Below are positions 20,513 through 31,371 of a stretch of DNA of 64,000 nt, one piece after another. Location of the stretch: contig JABMLP010000003.1 of NCBI GenBank assembly GCA_013176395.1, positions 372,001 to 436,000 on the forward strand. Reading direction: 5' to 3'. Source of the DNA: Venturia oleaginea (lineage: Eukaryota > Ascomycota > Dothideomycetes > Venturiales > Venturiaceae). The translations under genes were made by a program, and so were the position numbers. Numbering within the stretch: the stretch's first letter is position 1; every line of letters begins with the position of its first letter. Below the pieces are notes generated by a model that was not told where the DNA came from, did no database searches, and was given only the letters and a program-made list of their open reading frames with translations.

Positions 20513-20922
20513 ATGCAGTTCCCTAACAGCATCCTCCTTACTATAGGCACCGTCGTTCTCCTTACACCCTCACGTACTGCAGCTATCTGTGGTGTTCGTG
20601 GCGGTACGTATTACCTTTCTTAAATCGATACAGTTTCTTCATCCACCAGCCCGTTTATCTGCACAACGATCTGGTCCATCTCACTCCTTATCCCTATGAA
20701 ACTAGGCTAACATCCTCCCTAACAATAGACCGGTGCTCTAGCGAACTAAATGAAGGGTGTTGCAAGGGGTATGTGTGCGCCGGAAAAGTTGGGGGTATGT
20801 ACATGATATCTACAACAGAAAATCACAACACAATGTATCTACGAGATCATTTGAAGCTGGTTGGTATCTATAGCACTAATGCTTTGGTTCTAGGTGGATT
20901 CAAATTTTGCGAGCCCGTATAA
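20513..20922 (+). CDS. small secreted six-cysteine protein (knottin-like), three exons
   Basis: Exons 20513-20603, 20729-20794 and 20894-20922 join in frame to a 61-residue precursor. Donors are GTACGT and GTATGT, acceptors AATAG and TCTAG, introns 125 and 99 bases. The N terminus is a clear signal peptide: hydrophobic core SILLTIGTVVLL, with likely cleavage after SRTAA. The mature part is about 37 residues with six Cys spaced C-x6-C-x7-C-C-x4-C-x10-C, the arrangement of inhibitor-cystine-knot peptides. It is too small and too split to be seen as one open frame. Function is unknown; in filamentous fungi such proteins include effectors and antimicrobial peptides, but nothing here decides that. 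It sits beside transposon relics in a gene-poor stretch. The conserved phase at both junctions and the signal peptide argue against chance. Confidence 0.72.
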
Positions 20923-21624
20923 TCCTACGCCTTCGGATAATCCTTGGCTGGCGATGGTTCCTGCTGTGGGAGAAACCGCGAGTTTGGAAGGAATGAAGGT
21001 TGGATGGGCACTTTAAAGAGAGAAGGGAAGGTGATTATCTGGCAAGGTTTGATGACTGGGAAGGTCATTGGTAAAATGTTCGATAGCTTGGCTCAAATAT
21101 ACATCATCACACTCTCATTTATTATCGACTCGATTCTCATGCCGCCTACCTGGAGGATGAAAGTGTTCGAGCTGGAGCTATTCAGTCATTAGCCAGCAAT
21201 TTAGTATCTTTCCAGCCTCGATACGACCATTTTAATCGTCCAGCAAGTATATGGTATTGTTCCTAACTTTCACTGTACCTTCAAACGAAGCACAGAACTA
21301 GAAGATGGAGATACCCACTTCCTTTCCTTCATCACCTCACAAAAGTATATTGCCATTATTCTACCACAACAAAGGAAATCGCGAAAAATAACAGGGATGA
21401 CATTCTTTCACTAGTTTAACAATGGACGGATCACAAAAGAGAAGGAAAGAAATATTTGGAATTACCTGGAAAAGAAATCTATTCATTGCACAGTCGCTTC
21501 AGAGACATCGACTTACATCGCTACTCCACGCCTACCATCAAATAGAATCTATTTTAAACAACACCATTGGAAGAAAAAAGAAAACCACTAACTTCACATC
21601 TGCACCCTTCCTCTCCGTTACAAC
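20923..21624. other. intergenic, 3' regions
   Basis: 3' region of the small secreted-protein gene and of CFT1, which converge. Short frames here lack any conserved motif. Confidence 0.45.
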
Positions 21625-24600
21625 CTAAAAATATCCCAATTCCCCATCCCCAACCATCATCAAATCCCTCCTCAACTCCCCCTCCTCAGCGCCCACCTTA
21701 GCAACTGCCTCCATCCTCCGTCCCGAACTCAACTCACTCCACCTCCTAAGCACAGTCCCATCCACAATCCCCCTAGACCCAAACCTCTCAGTCTCAACAG
21801 CCCGATACCCCCTAGGGTTAAGCCCACAAGCATGGTCCAAGGAGTTAGTGAGGAAAGCCTGTAGCGCGCCAAGACGACGGTAGACGGTTTCGTTGATGGG
21901 TGTTAGTAAGCCTAGTGCGCCGGATTGGGTAGTTAGGAGGACGTGATTTGGTAGTTGGTTCTGGAGGGAGGTCGGTGTTTCGGCGTCGACTTCCATTGCG
22001 TCGACTTCTGGAGATGGTGTGGGTGGTTGGATGGGAGGGAGGAGAGTCATGCTTATTGGGAAGTGACCGAGGTGGAAAGTTGATTTGTGAAGGAGGCGTT
22101 GGCCGGAGAGGGATTGTGGGTCTAAATCATATATTAGTTATGTCCTTTGGATGTTTGGGATAAGAGAGGGGAAAAACTTACGTTCAGGATCAAATTGGAA
22201 GACGTGAAGGTTGCAATCTGCATCCGCGACAAGGATGAACAAATCCTTTTTATGGGGAAGGAACTCAGCAGTGATGACCTCCATCCTTGATCTTCCCTTA
22301 CCGAACAAAAACATCTTGTATGGTTCCTCCTTGTTCACATTAGCACCGAATCCGAATGAAGAAAATAGGAGGAGGCGAGAATGTACCGTATAACCAGCAA
22401 ACCAAATCCCCTTCACCGCATCTCCAACCAAACACATACCCGTCCCAGGCAACGCCTTCAAGACACTAACGTAAACCTGCACATCCATAAATGCAACAGG
22501 CAACAACGTCTGATCCTCCTTCAACCCACGAACCAAGACTTTCTGTCCCTGGTTCATGAGCAAGAAGCCTTCCGTTCCAATATCAGATAAATCATTGACA
22601 GCACCCTTGACCTCTTCTTTGCAGACCAGTTTCAGTTTCGAGCCCGTTTCTGGGCGGCCGGGGTGTGGGACTACATCTATGATGTCGAAGATATACACGT
22701 TACCTTTGGTAGGGAGATCTTCGCCATGAGTTATCGCGGTACCGATACAGAGAAGTGGTTTCCTAGTACTGTTGTTTTCGGACATGACAAGGTTGAGGAC
22801 CTTCATGGTGAGAACCACTTCTGCGGGCTCAAGGCGCCATCTGGTTTCTCTGATTAGCTGTATTAATTCGGGGGCGGCGTGACGCGCTTACTCGTCAATA
22901 GTCGACCAATCTTTCGGATGAAGCAGTTTGATGGCGGCTTGGTCTACTGTGGGAAGGAAGTTGGTCTCCTCGTAGGCCCACTCGTGATGATAGTCATCAT
23001 CTGCAAGCTTGAAAAAGCACTGTTCACTTGTTGCCACCGCATAGACTTCTTTTCGCGCATAGTAGCATGCTGCTTGAACCTCTTCTCGCAAATTTACTTT
23101 GCGAGCTACCCAACCAGTGTCTCCGTACTGACATTGTGGTGGTAATTGACATATCTGAACTGTGTCCTAATTCGCAGTCAGCATTTATCCAAGCCATGAG
23201 CTCAAGTCCTCAACTTACCTCAGCATCTAAGTAGGCAAATCCACGATCACAAACTGCAGTGTGAAACCCCGTCAAGCTCTGGACTGTGCTGCCTCTCAAA
23301 CTCAACACTCTCGGCGCAGTCGACGCCTCTTTAAGGATGAAGCATGGGGATTGCCCAGACTGGAAGACAGTACTGTAACCACCCACATTCTCAAGACGTT
23401 GTAGGGTCGATTCTCGTGGAACGTCATCTTGCTCGAGATCCCGTTCGCCATTGATTTTTGCCATCCGTGGTTGCGAAATCTTCTTCCACTGCAGATTCGC
23501 GGTGAAAGATCTCGATTGACTCTTTGCTGGATAATGGAATGGCTCATAGAGGACGAGATCGTTGTTTTCCGTTCGGACCTTTCAATGTTAGCAAAAGTGA
23601 TGTAGCGTGTTGCGGACACTTACAATGAGGTACATTGACTGTGAGGTTTCGTCCCCAATGTCAGCCACCAGGATTTCAGTCAAGACTTCTTTACCAGTTT
23701 GCCGCCGTGGTACCACGTCTCCCAGAGTCGGTGGGAGTAAGGCGAGGCCATCGGCAGCGTAGATGTGTTTCTCCAAATTGGGAAGCTCATACACCTGGTT
23801 TCATCATAATCAGTCATGCACAGCCAGTAGATATGTGTGAGCATACCTTCAGTTGTCCCTCCCCTGTGAGGCCAAACAACAAGGTCTTGTTGTCTGTCTC
23901 AGCCGACTTGTACAGGCAAGCTGACAGCCAGCGACTCGCCAGTATACCATCACCACGGTCCAAAGGTTCCAGCTCGCCGTTCTTGTCTGCCTGGTGAACA
24001 GCAATACTCGAGTCGTCTCGAAGCAGAAGAACATAAGGATCGCAAAAATCAGCGCCGATGTTCTTGAGTTCAACCTCCGTGGTTTCGTCGCTTGCTGGGA
24101 TGATCTGCTCCATGTTGAATTCTGGATGGCACCGATGTTAACGTATAACTCTGCACAAGGGTGGCAATATCAAAGGACACGTGCGATCAGGTTTGGAAGT
24201 TGAAGTGGGCAGATAGAATAATATTGTGCTATTTGACGACCAGTGGCCAAGCTCGTAACACGATGCGAATGCGAGTGCAGCTGCATAAGCCCGCAGGATC
24301 CGCAAGTCATTGGTATACATAGAATGCCCATCCAACTTCCGTACAAACACACGCTCGAGCCATGACCCGGTGATACAATAAGTGTTCTAGCGTGAGGCGT
24401 GGAGTCTCCACGAAAGATGCCGTTTGTGATTCAATACGCAAGGGGGTAAGGTGATAGGGAAAAGGGATATAGCTGCTTACCTGCATCATAGCACTTCGCC
24501 TCATCGCTCAAGACCTGAACAATTCTCGACGAACCTGCGACAGTGCCAACTTCTATAGTAGCGCCGGCCTCCGGGTCAAAATCATCCTTTTGTGTTAGCT

Positions 24601-26497
24601 CTAATCCCGTGGCAGTAACTTTGTATAGCGTAGATTCAGCGCTACCATCCTCTGTCGATAATGATGCTACTAAATATTCGTCAAATTCTGCGCCGGCAGC
24701 TGAACCAACAATGGGTCGGACGCCCCAGATGGCCTTGGCTCGTGGCAATTTTGCTCGAATTTGGACCGCAGGATCGATTTCGCGCCTCAAAATTGCTAAC
24801 CCACCAGCTGTTTTCCTACCTGTGGGATACACGAGCTCGCGCTCGCGCTCAGCCATAAGATCCGAGTCTGCGTTTTCTCTAGATGTTGACAAAGAAGCTC
24901 GAGTGGAGCCAATGGTGATATCGCCGATGGGACCATAATTGGGAAGCTTGTCATGAATCCGAAAGATGAAATCTGCTGGGTTCGATGGGCCCGATGCAGT
25001 TGCACGAGTTTGCTGCTTTGTCGAGCTCTCGTCTGCACCATACAGATCATCATCGTCCAAGTCCAAGTCCACATCATCAAATGATAGCTCGGCTTCGTCG
25101 CCGAGCATATCAGCATGCGAGCGCTTTCGTACTAGCTGGGGAGTCTTTCGAGACCAGCCGAGGACGACGGCATCGCTGTCTTCGCTTCCAAGGAATATCT
25201 TTCCCTTTCCGAAAGCGCAGGCACATGATGCCCCTGTCGGAAGAAAGCCGCCGCGATTTGGAGTGACTTTGTGAACCCGCAAACCGGATACTGATCGACC
25301 CTCCATTGTGAAGGTGATTATCGCCAGCTGCCCATTCGTTAGTACGATCAGCATGTCACCGCTTTCTCCTAGCTGTTCTATTCTGCAACCCTCCAGACGG
25401 AGACCAAGTTCTGCTTGGTCGACCATTGGGAAGGAGGAGATTTGCTTTGAGAACTCGTTTACAGCTATTCCGTTTGTCTTGCCCGCCTCATCAACATGCA
25501 CAAGCTCGTTGCTTCCAATAAGCAAGGCACCGCCCACTGGTAGGGGGAGTGGCAACACCTCGTATAAATCGTTCGAGAGTTCAGCGATAGAGAGGATGGT
25601 GGTCGACGCTCGCTGCTCAATATCCAATGTGAAGACGGTATAATTGAGGACATCCTTACGCTCTTGTAGCATTGCTGATCCCAGCGCGCGAGATGAGTGT
25701 AGGACGCCAAACGTGGGCTCACGATACTCGTAGAGGAAGGCTAGGTGTATAGGATGGGTCAAAGTAGGATCTAACGTGGTGAGCGACAAGACGAAGGACG
25801 AGTGGTAAGGCGTCAGTATCGTCGTTGGTATTTCGCCGTTTGCTGTCTTTCGCTCGAGTGGCCGCTCAGATGGGTCATCGAAGCCCTCGTCAAAGTCTAC
25901 CTCTCCCAGATCCCCAGCGATTTGACGAAATGGCAGGATAGCCAGATGGCGGTGGCCAAATTTGAGTGCAGCGCATCGACTGGTAGGGTCCACGGTCAGA
26001 AAGTTGTGACAGAGACTCAAGTCTGGAGTCCAAGGACAGCCTTGCAGACTTTCGCCTTCGTAGTAGTGTATCGAGATAGTTGACAGTGTGAACTTCTCGG
26101 GGTCCCATTCCACCAAACTAAGCTTTGCATCGGCGAAGGCGATCAAAAGAGCCTCTCCTCCAGACTTCGAATTGAGAATCTTGACGCGTCTTATGGAAGT
26201 AACGGTGCCGGCCAATGCATGCTCTGAAATCAGGACCAGCCTTGATGTGTGTTCCAGGCGATGGAGGTCCATGTCCGCGTTAAATCCATCCAGAGTCTCG
26301 GCCGCATTGTCCATAGGGGAATTGTCTTCGTCATCGTTCACGGCAGCTTCAACCTCGGTGGAGATTTGCGTGAGGTTGAATATCTGGAGCACCGAAGTCT
26401 TCGCGACAACAAGGTTGGTTGCTTTCGACGAGAGGAATGGGAGACTGACGGCGTGAGTGACGACCGTGGGAGGAGTGAGTTCGGTGTAGCACTGCAT
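21625..26497 (-). CDS. CFT1: cleavage/polyadenylation factor subunit Cft1 (CPSF1/CPSF160 homologue)
   Basis: Cft1 is the large WD40-type scaffold of the nuclear cleavage and polyadenylation factor and helps recognise the poly(A) signal. Seven exons fit in frame: 26497-24481, 24121-23847, 23794-23624, 23578-23219, 23154-22892, 22849-22182 and 22121-21625. The total is 1416 residues, the normal family length. Recognisable blocks are the N terminus [52 protein letters not shown], the CPSF-A-type C-terminal region with [15 protein letters not shown], and [16 protein letters not shown] across the last splice site. Intron 1 is unusually long (359 bases); the others are about 50-67. An acidic insert ([13 protein letters not shown]) lies about residue 490. 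A 17-base minisatellite lies just upstream of the start. Confidence 0.93.
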
Positions 26498-26616
26498 GGT
26501 GGACGAAGAGTGCGATTTGGTCAGGCTATGTGAATCTGGGCATTGTTGTTGGAGAATAAGGCTTTGGCAGCTGTTCACGTCGCGATCCCTTGAGAAGCAG
26601 CTTGCGGTCTTTGGGT

Positions 26617-26752
26617 ATATTTCAGAACTGAGGATATTTCAGAAATGAGGATATTTCAGAACTGAGGATATTTCAGAACTGAGGATATTTCAGAACTGAG
26701 GATATTTCAGAACTGAGGATATTTCAGAATAGAGGATATCTCAGAATAGAGC
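26617..26752. repeat. 17-base minisatellite upstream of CFT1 (eight units)
   Basis: Eight consecutive units of atatttcagaactgagg, from 26617. The first six are identical except one base in unit 2; the last two have decayed to agaatagag. Each intact unit holds the dyad TCAG-AA-CTGA. The array begins 120 bases upstream of the CFT1 ATG, so it lies in its promoter or 5' untranslated region. Confidence 0.95.
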
Positions 26753-27303
26753 TCATGTTCCGCGATTACAAGAGTTCTGTTACTGTCCTAACCTTCTACA
26801 AATCTCATCGCAAGACGGCTGAATGTGCTAGGCCTCCTGCTTCACCTCCCAGCTCAGCATCCACTTGATCTTCGACAGTTTGCCCGAGGGAAATACTAGG
26901 ATGCCACTGACGCGAAAAAATATATCAAGGCCTTGGTTTTTTTTGAAATGGTTTCATACACCAGGCCGAGCAGGAGGACCTTGGCCATTGATTGCTAACG
27001 CTCGATAGGAGACTGCCGTTGCCGCCGTACAATACACCGACATGTGATTATGAATGGCTGTGCCGCAGCCAAAGGTTTAGAACAGCGAGTTAACTCTGGA
27101 GCTTAGCTGCGCCAGAGTAACTATGGAGATGCCCTAGACTTGATCGATTTGGCTCTGTCAGGCTACTGAGACTACTAGTTGGTCTACCGATTTTATAACC
27201 GTAGACCTCCCGTACCAAAAACACCCGATCCACATCGAGAAAAAAAACCCGATCCATATCGAAAAACAGAGCTACTCCTCCACTACGCTCATGCCTCGTA
27301 TCC
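26753..27303. other. intergenic, gene-poor
   Basis: Low-information sequence between the CFT1 promoter and a repeat-rich zone, with a short poly-T run near 26940. I see no gene. Confidence 0.4.
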
Positions 27304-27534
27304 CTAATTACGCCCATGTCTACAGGGTGGTATTATCTTCTTGCGATCAGTCAGACAATAGGAGAATAAATTGCTTTCTGCGGGAAACCTCTTTGCGCAA
27401 TCAGCGGCGCAAGCAGCATATGGACTACCTTGTCGTTTCTCGAGTTGGTCGGGAGGTTGGAGAGGATTGGAATTAGAATCGCGGGTATGGGGAGAAATAA
27501 TATTTGTTCTCGCTTCTTTGATAGAAAGGGGCAT
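27304..27534 (-). CDS. possible small Cys-containing peptide with KR site
   Basis: A 76-residue frame, ATG at 27534. Its C-terminal 43 residues (QGSPYAACAADCAKRF ... SYCLTDRKK ... PPCR) follow a LEKRQ sequence that resembles a Kex2 processing site and contain four Cys. No hydrophobic signal peptide is present in this frame, so it would need an upstream exon that I cannot find, or it is a relic. Low confidence. Confidence 0.22.
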   Translation of the reverse strand: MPLSIKEARTNIISPHTRDSNSNPLQPPDQLEKRQGSPYAACAADCAKRFPAESNLFSYCLTDRKKIIPPCRHGRN

Positions 27535-27613
27535 TGTGTGGAAGTCGAAATACCATAAAAGACTCAGATTTAGCTTTTCAGCCTTCTCGAAATCAACTTC
27601 CTTACCTTACGAG

Positions 27614-27723
27614 CCTCTTACAATCTGGAGTAGGATCTTTGCAGTAGTAATACCGTCTATTGCAATGCTGTTCTTTACAGTAGACGGCACTATAACAAAG
27701 ATCCTGCTCCAGATTGTACGAGG
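27614..27723. repeat. 110-base hairpin, MITE-like
   Basis: Two arms of about 45 bases are inverted copies: CCTCTTACAATCTGGAGTAG at the left matches the reverse complement of CTGCTCCAGATTGTACGAGG at the right, and pairing continues inward to TACCGTCTA/TAGACGGCA. The loop is about 20 bases. There is no coding capacity and the target duplication is unclear. Confidence 0.8.
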
Positions 27724-27975
27724 ATAGTTATTAGGTAGGAACGAGTTGGTTGGTCTCAGAGTTGAATAGATAGTCATTAGGTAGGAAAAAGATGGTAATG
27801 GATCCATGGAGAAAAAGGGACTCTAAATAGTAGTAGTAGAAGTTAGGGGTGTCAAGAGGAAATAAAGAAAGGTGGCGTTTGTGTAACAGCCTCAGCTCCT
27901 CCCCCGCCTCCATACTATATACTTAGGGTTTGTACGAGAAACCTAGATAGAATAGCTAGATCTCGAATATACCAA

Positions 27976-28115
27976 TCTAGGAGTTTATCAACGCGCCAAT
28001 GCCAAGGGATATTCACTAGCCAGACAACATAAGATTAGACCAGAACAGCATATATCAACGCGCTGATCCCAAAGAATATTCACTAGCTAGACAAAATACG
28101 ATCAGACAGACCAGA
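27976..28115. repeat. two direct repeats of about 65 bases
   Basis: tatcaacgcgc ... atattcactagc-agaca ... agaccagaaca occurs twice in tandem, from about 27976 and from about 28043, with mostly transition differences. Origin unknown. Confidence 0.7.
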
Positions 28116-28427
28116 ACAAGATCGATGCGCTATTGTGGTTTGTGCGTCAATGTGCAGAGGAGTGGGATTTTTTGAGTGACTTCGTGAGTGACTTCGTAAG
28201 TAAGTGATTCTGAGAGCCCTGCCCCACAGCAAAGCCTACCTGAAACACGTAGATCAATTGATTCCTACCCCTCGGAATCGTCTGAAAGCCGCAGAGACCC
28301 ACCGCCGTATTCAACGCATCTAATTTAAGGAAGACGACTAGTACGTTACGTCTACTATTAGTAGAACGAGTCTAAGCGCCAGTTTGACGATTTTAGATTT
28401 CTTCATCCGGAAAAACTATAATACTTA

Positions 28428-29943
28428 ACGTATTCCGCCACCAAGCCGGCCACTTTTCCTTGACACAGCCCTTATCCTCTTTAACACGTAATGTCTCAAC
28501 AACGTAACGCGATAGCCGTTCAAGAAGAAGGTAGAATTGATCTTTCTCTTCAGGCTTAGACCTCTGGCCATTTTTCAAAGCCTACGGGCGCGCTGCTACA
28601 GCCTTTAACGTTAAACACCAAAGGCTCTCTGATCGGCTCCGCGGAATCACCTCTCCATCTCAAACTCGCCCAAACTCTCATAAGCTCACTACGAAAGAAG
28701 AGCAAACGATTATCTGAGATATCCTCGATCTCGATTCGCGAGGATTCGCACCCCGGCTGTGTGAGGTGGAAGATATGGCGGATAAACTACTGGGTATACG
28801 CGGTGGAGAGCCAGTAGGCAAAAAGTGGGCTGAGAGATTCGTAACGCGCTCAGATGAGCTCAAGGTAGCCTTCAATCGAGCAAAGGATAGGCAGAGGATA
28901 CTACAGGAAGATCCTGAGATTATTGGCGCGTGGTTCAAGCTCGTTGCAGACACCAAGGCAAAGTACGGCGTCCACGATGAGGATACGCACAATTTTGACG
29001 AGATTGGCTTCCAGATGGGCGTTATTGGGTCAATGAAGGTCGTTACAGCCTCTGAAAGACGTACAAGGCCTGAACTCATCCAGCCGGGCGATCGCGAATG
29101 GGTTACGGTTATTCAGAGCATCTACGCAGCTGGGTATGCGACCCCGCCATCCATTATCTACAAAGGACGCGTTCACATCTCTACGTGGTATGAGGAGGCA
29201 GATATATCACGGAATTGGAAGCTCTCAGTCTCTGAGAACGGCTGGACAAACAACGCGCTTGGTCTTGAGTAGTTGAAGCATTTTGACGCGTATACAAAGG
29301 CGCGGCAGGTGGGGGGGTATAGGCTGCTTATTTTGGACGGCCATGAGAGCCATCTCAGCCAGGATTTCAAGGACTACTGCCTCGAAAATAAGAAGACTCC
29401 AAGCAATACTCATGAATTTGGATCCCAATCCAAGCTCGTAAGCGAGTCTTTTACTCGGTCACTAGTTACTGCGCAGGCAGGCTTTTCACAGCTTGTTAAA
29501 GACGCTGAATTGATGCTGCACCAGAACGCCCTACTTGTTGCACGAAACCACGAGCTTGAAGAGCAATTGGCAGTAATGACGAAGCGAAAATGGCGTAAAA
29601 GAAAGCGGATCCAGCAAGGTGGTACTATGGAGTATGGGACTGCAGCAGCGCGGGTAGCTGCTGAGGCGTCTGTTGCGCCTCAGGGATCAAAGAATGCTCG
29701 TAGTAGCAGTGGACAAGAAACAGCCTGACCAACTCAAAGGCGCTGTGGGAACTGCGGCACGACTGGGCACAATGCGCGAACGTGTAAAAAGAATATTGAG
29801 ATATCTTCTGAACCAGATAGCAGCACGACAGACTTGGAATCTATTGTTGATAGCGATAAAATTGAAGAGTCGTAACATGAGTTGGTCGTGCCAAGAGATT
29901 TTGGCGGGTTGGGTGGTGTGGCGGTTTGGGTGGTGGAATATGT
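28428..29943 (+). mobile_element. pogo-type DNA transposon, copy 2 (internally deleted)
   Basis: Ends are TA|ACGTATTCCGCCACC at the left and GGTGGAATATGT|TA at the right, the same termini as copies 1 and 3, again with flanking TA. The right end has a duplicated unit (GGCGGGTTGGGTGGTG, GGCGGTTTGGGTGGTG). The element lies in the opposite orientation to the other two and is 1516 bases long because an internal piece of roughly 330 bases is missing. Confidence 0.9.
28490..29876 (+). pseudogene. pogo transposase, copy 2, multiple stops and deletion
   Basis: Starts at an ATG near 28490 (MSQQRNAIAVQEEG) but has stops early in the frame and at the Trp codon after GLE (TGG to TAG, about 29271). A further CGA-to-TGA change follows QETA before the zinc knuckle. 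Between ENK and KTPSNT about 109 residues are missing in frame relative to copy 3, removing the QPLDV segment with the third catalytic Asp. It cannot encode an active enzyme. Confidence 0.88.
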
Positions 29944-30239
29944 TATACCGTATCTTGTTAGAATGTTCCAATACTACCTCTGTATAGTACGAGGGCATGT
30001 TTGTACAAACGAGTTGTCTTGGCAATCTTTGTGGCGCAGACCTTGTTTTAGCCGCTGTCACGGGTACGGGTGTGGCTCCTCACAATTTCATACATGACAT
30101 TGTCTTTACAGTCCCCAACCAGTCACTCTCTAACCCATAACAACAATATCAACAGGCCTTACCATAGAGGCGTAAAGCTATTTCTCCCGCGCTCTATTCC
30201 ACCGCAACCACAATACCCCGTCAAGACGAGCTCAAGCAG

Positions 30240-31102
30240 GTGAAATCTCGTCCAGCGTTGAAGACCCCTCGAGAATCATGCAAACGGAGCACAACGGCAG
30301 AGAGTAGTCAAAAGCAAGTGCCGATCGAGCCAAAAGAGAATGAACCAAGCAATAGCATGAGCCGGCATGTGGTGGAAGTAGTTGAGGTGGATATGAGCAT
30401 TGAAGAGACAGGAGATGAGGGCAAACTTACATTCATTGGCGCTGGGAAGTCAGGACTTGTTTATGGGATTGATTCCGAGACAGTCCGGAAAATCTATCAC
30501 GACAAGGACGCATGACGATTGAACGCGAGGTGTATCAGCGGCTCGGTTCGCATCCGAATATCGCAAAGCTTCTGGGCACCAAAAGAGATGGTTCCATCAT
30601 TCTGGAACGAGGCGATGCCCTTCGAACGATTAATCGGACTTACTCCTTCGATACCACACCAATTCAGAACAAAATTCGCTGGCTTATGGATGCTGCCGCA
30701 GGCGTTCAATGTATGCATGGTCAAGGTGTCATTTATGCCGATGTTGGATGTGGTAATATGATTTTGACAAAGTATGGTCATGTAAAGATGATTGATTTGG
30801 AAGGTTGCAAGATTGATGGGCGAGTAGAGGGCCCTTGTTATGAGTGGTTTAGCTACTGCCAATCTGCATCAGAACCCAGCGTAATCCCAGGAACTGACAT
30901 CTTTGCTTTCGGATGTGCAATATACGAGATATCGACCGGAAGTCTACCACACTATCAACTCAAAGATTCCGCTGAACCGAACAGGGAGGTTGAAAAGTTA
31001 TACGCAAACAAAATCTTTCCTGATGTGGCAGAGCTTCCCCTAGGTCTGCTGATACAAGAATGCTGGAATGGCAAGTTTAGCACTATGGAGGAGGTCATTT
31101 AA
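30240..31102 (+). pseudogene. protein kinase-like gene broken by a frameshift
   Basis: Two frames make up one kinase-like protein. The first, to 30515, contains the Gly-rich strand (LTFIGAGKSGLVYGID) and the residue region VRKIYHDKDA. The second, from 30512, continues EREVYQRLGSHPNIAKLLG, the catalytic loop YADVGCGNMIL (D and N present), MIDLEG in place of DFG, and the C-lobe DIFAFGCAIYEISTG. The frames overlap by ATGA at 30512-30515, so a one-base loss explains the break. The first frame has an ATG at 30357, with open frame back to 30168. Family: fungal Ser/Thr kinase-like proteins often found near transposons. It could be a pseudogene, an assembly error, or less likely a programmed shift. 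Confidence 0.65.
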
Positions 31103-31371
31103 GAATTGGACATGTACCACACCAGGCTCAGTCATCGAAAGAAGCTGCAATGAGCTGAGGGATGCAGAAAAAGTCTTTCATATCCTATATTTACTCGAAA
31201 TTGTGTAAGCTCTTATGTCCAAGAACTCTCCATACCTCTCCAAGTGTCCATTTCTACCCAAGCATCTTCATAAACCGCTTCCTTATGAGCAAACCAAATA
31301 AAACGCATTGGCTCTTTGTATCATATGATGACCAATTTAGTCATTAGTATCTACCTATTGTTCAGGAGGGC
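31103..31371. other. intergenic
   Basis: Downstream of the kinase-like pseudogene. Nothing recognised. Confidence 0.4.

Noticed and set aside
28130..28420. Second Tc1-like helix-turn-helix relic upstream of pogo copy 2
   Set aside because: A few basic residues in one frame only; no diagnostic transposase motif.
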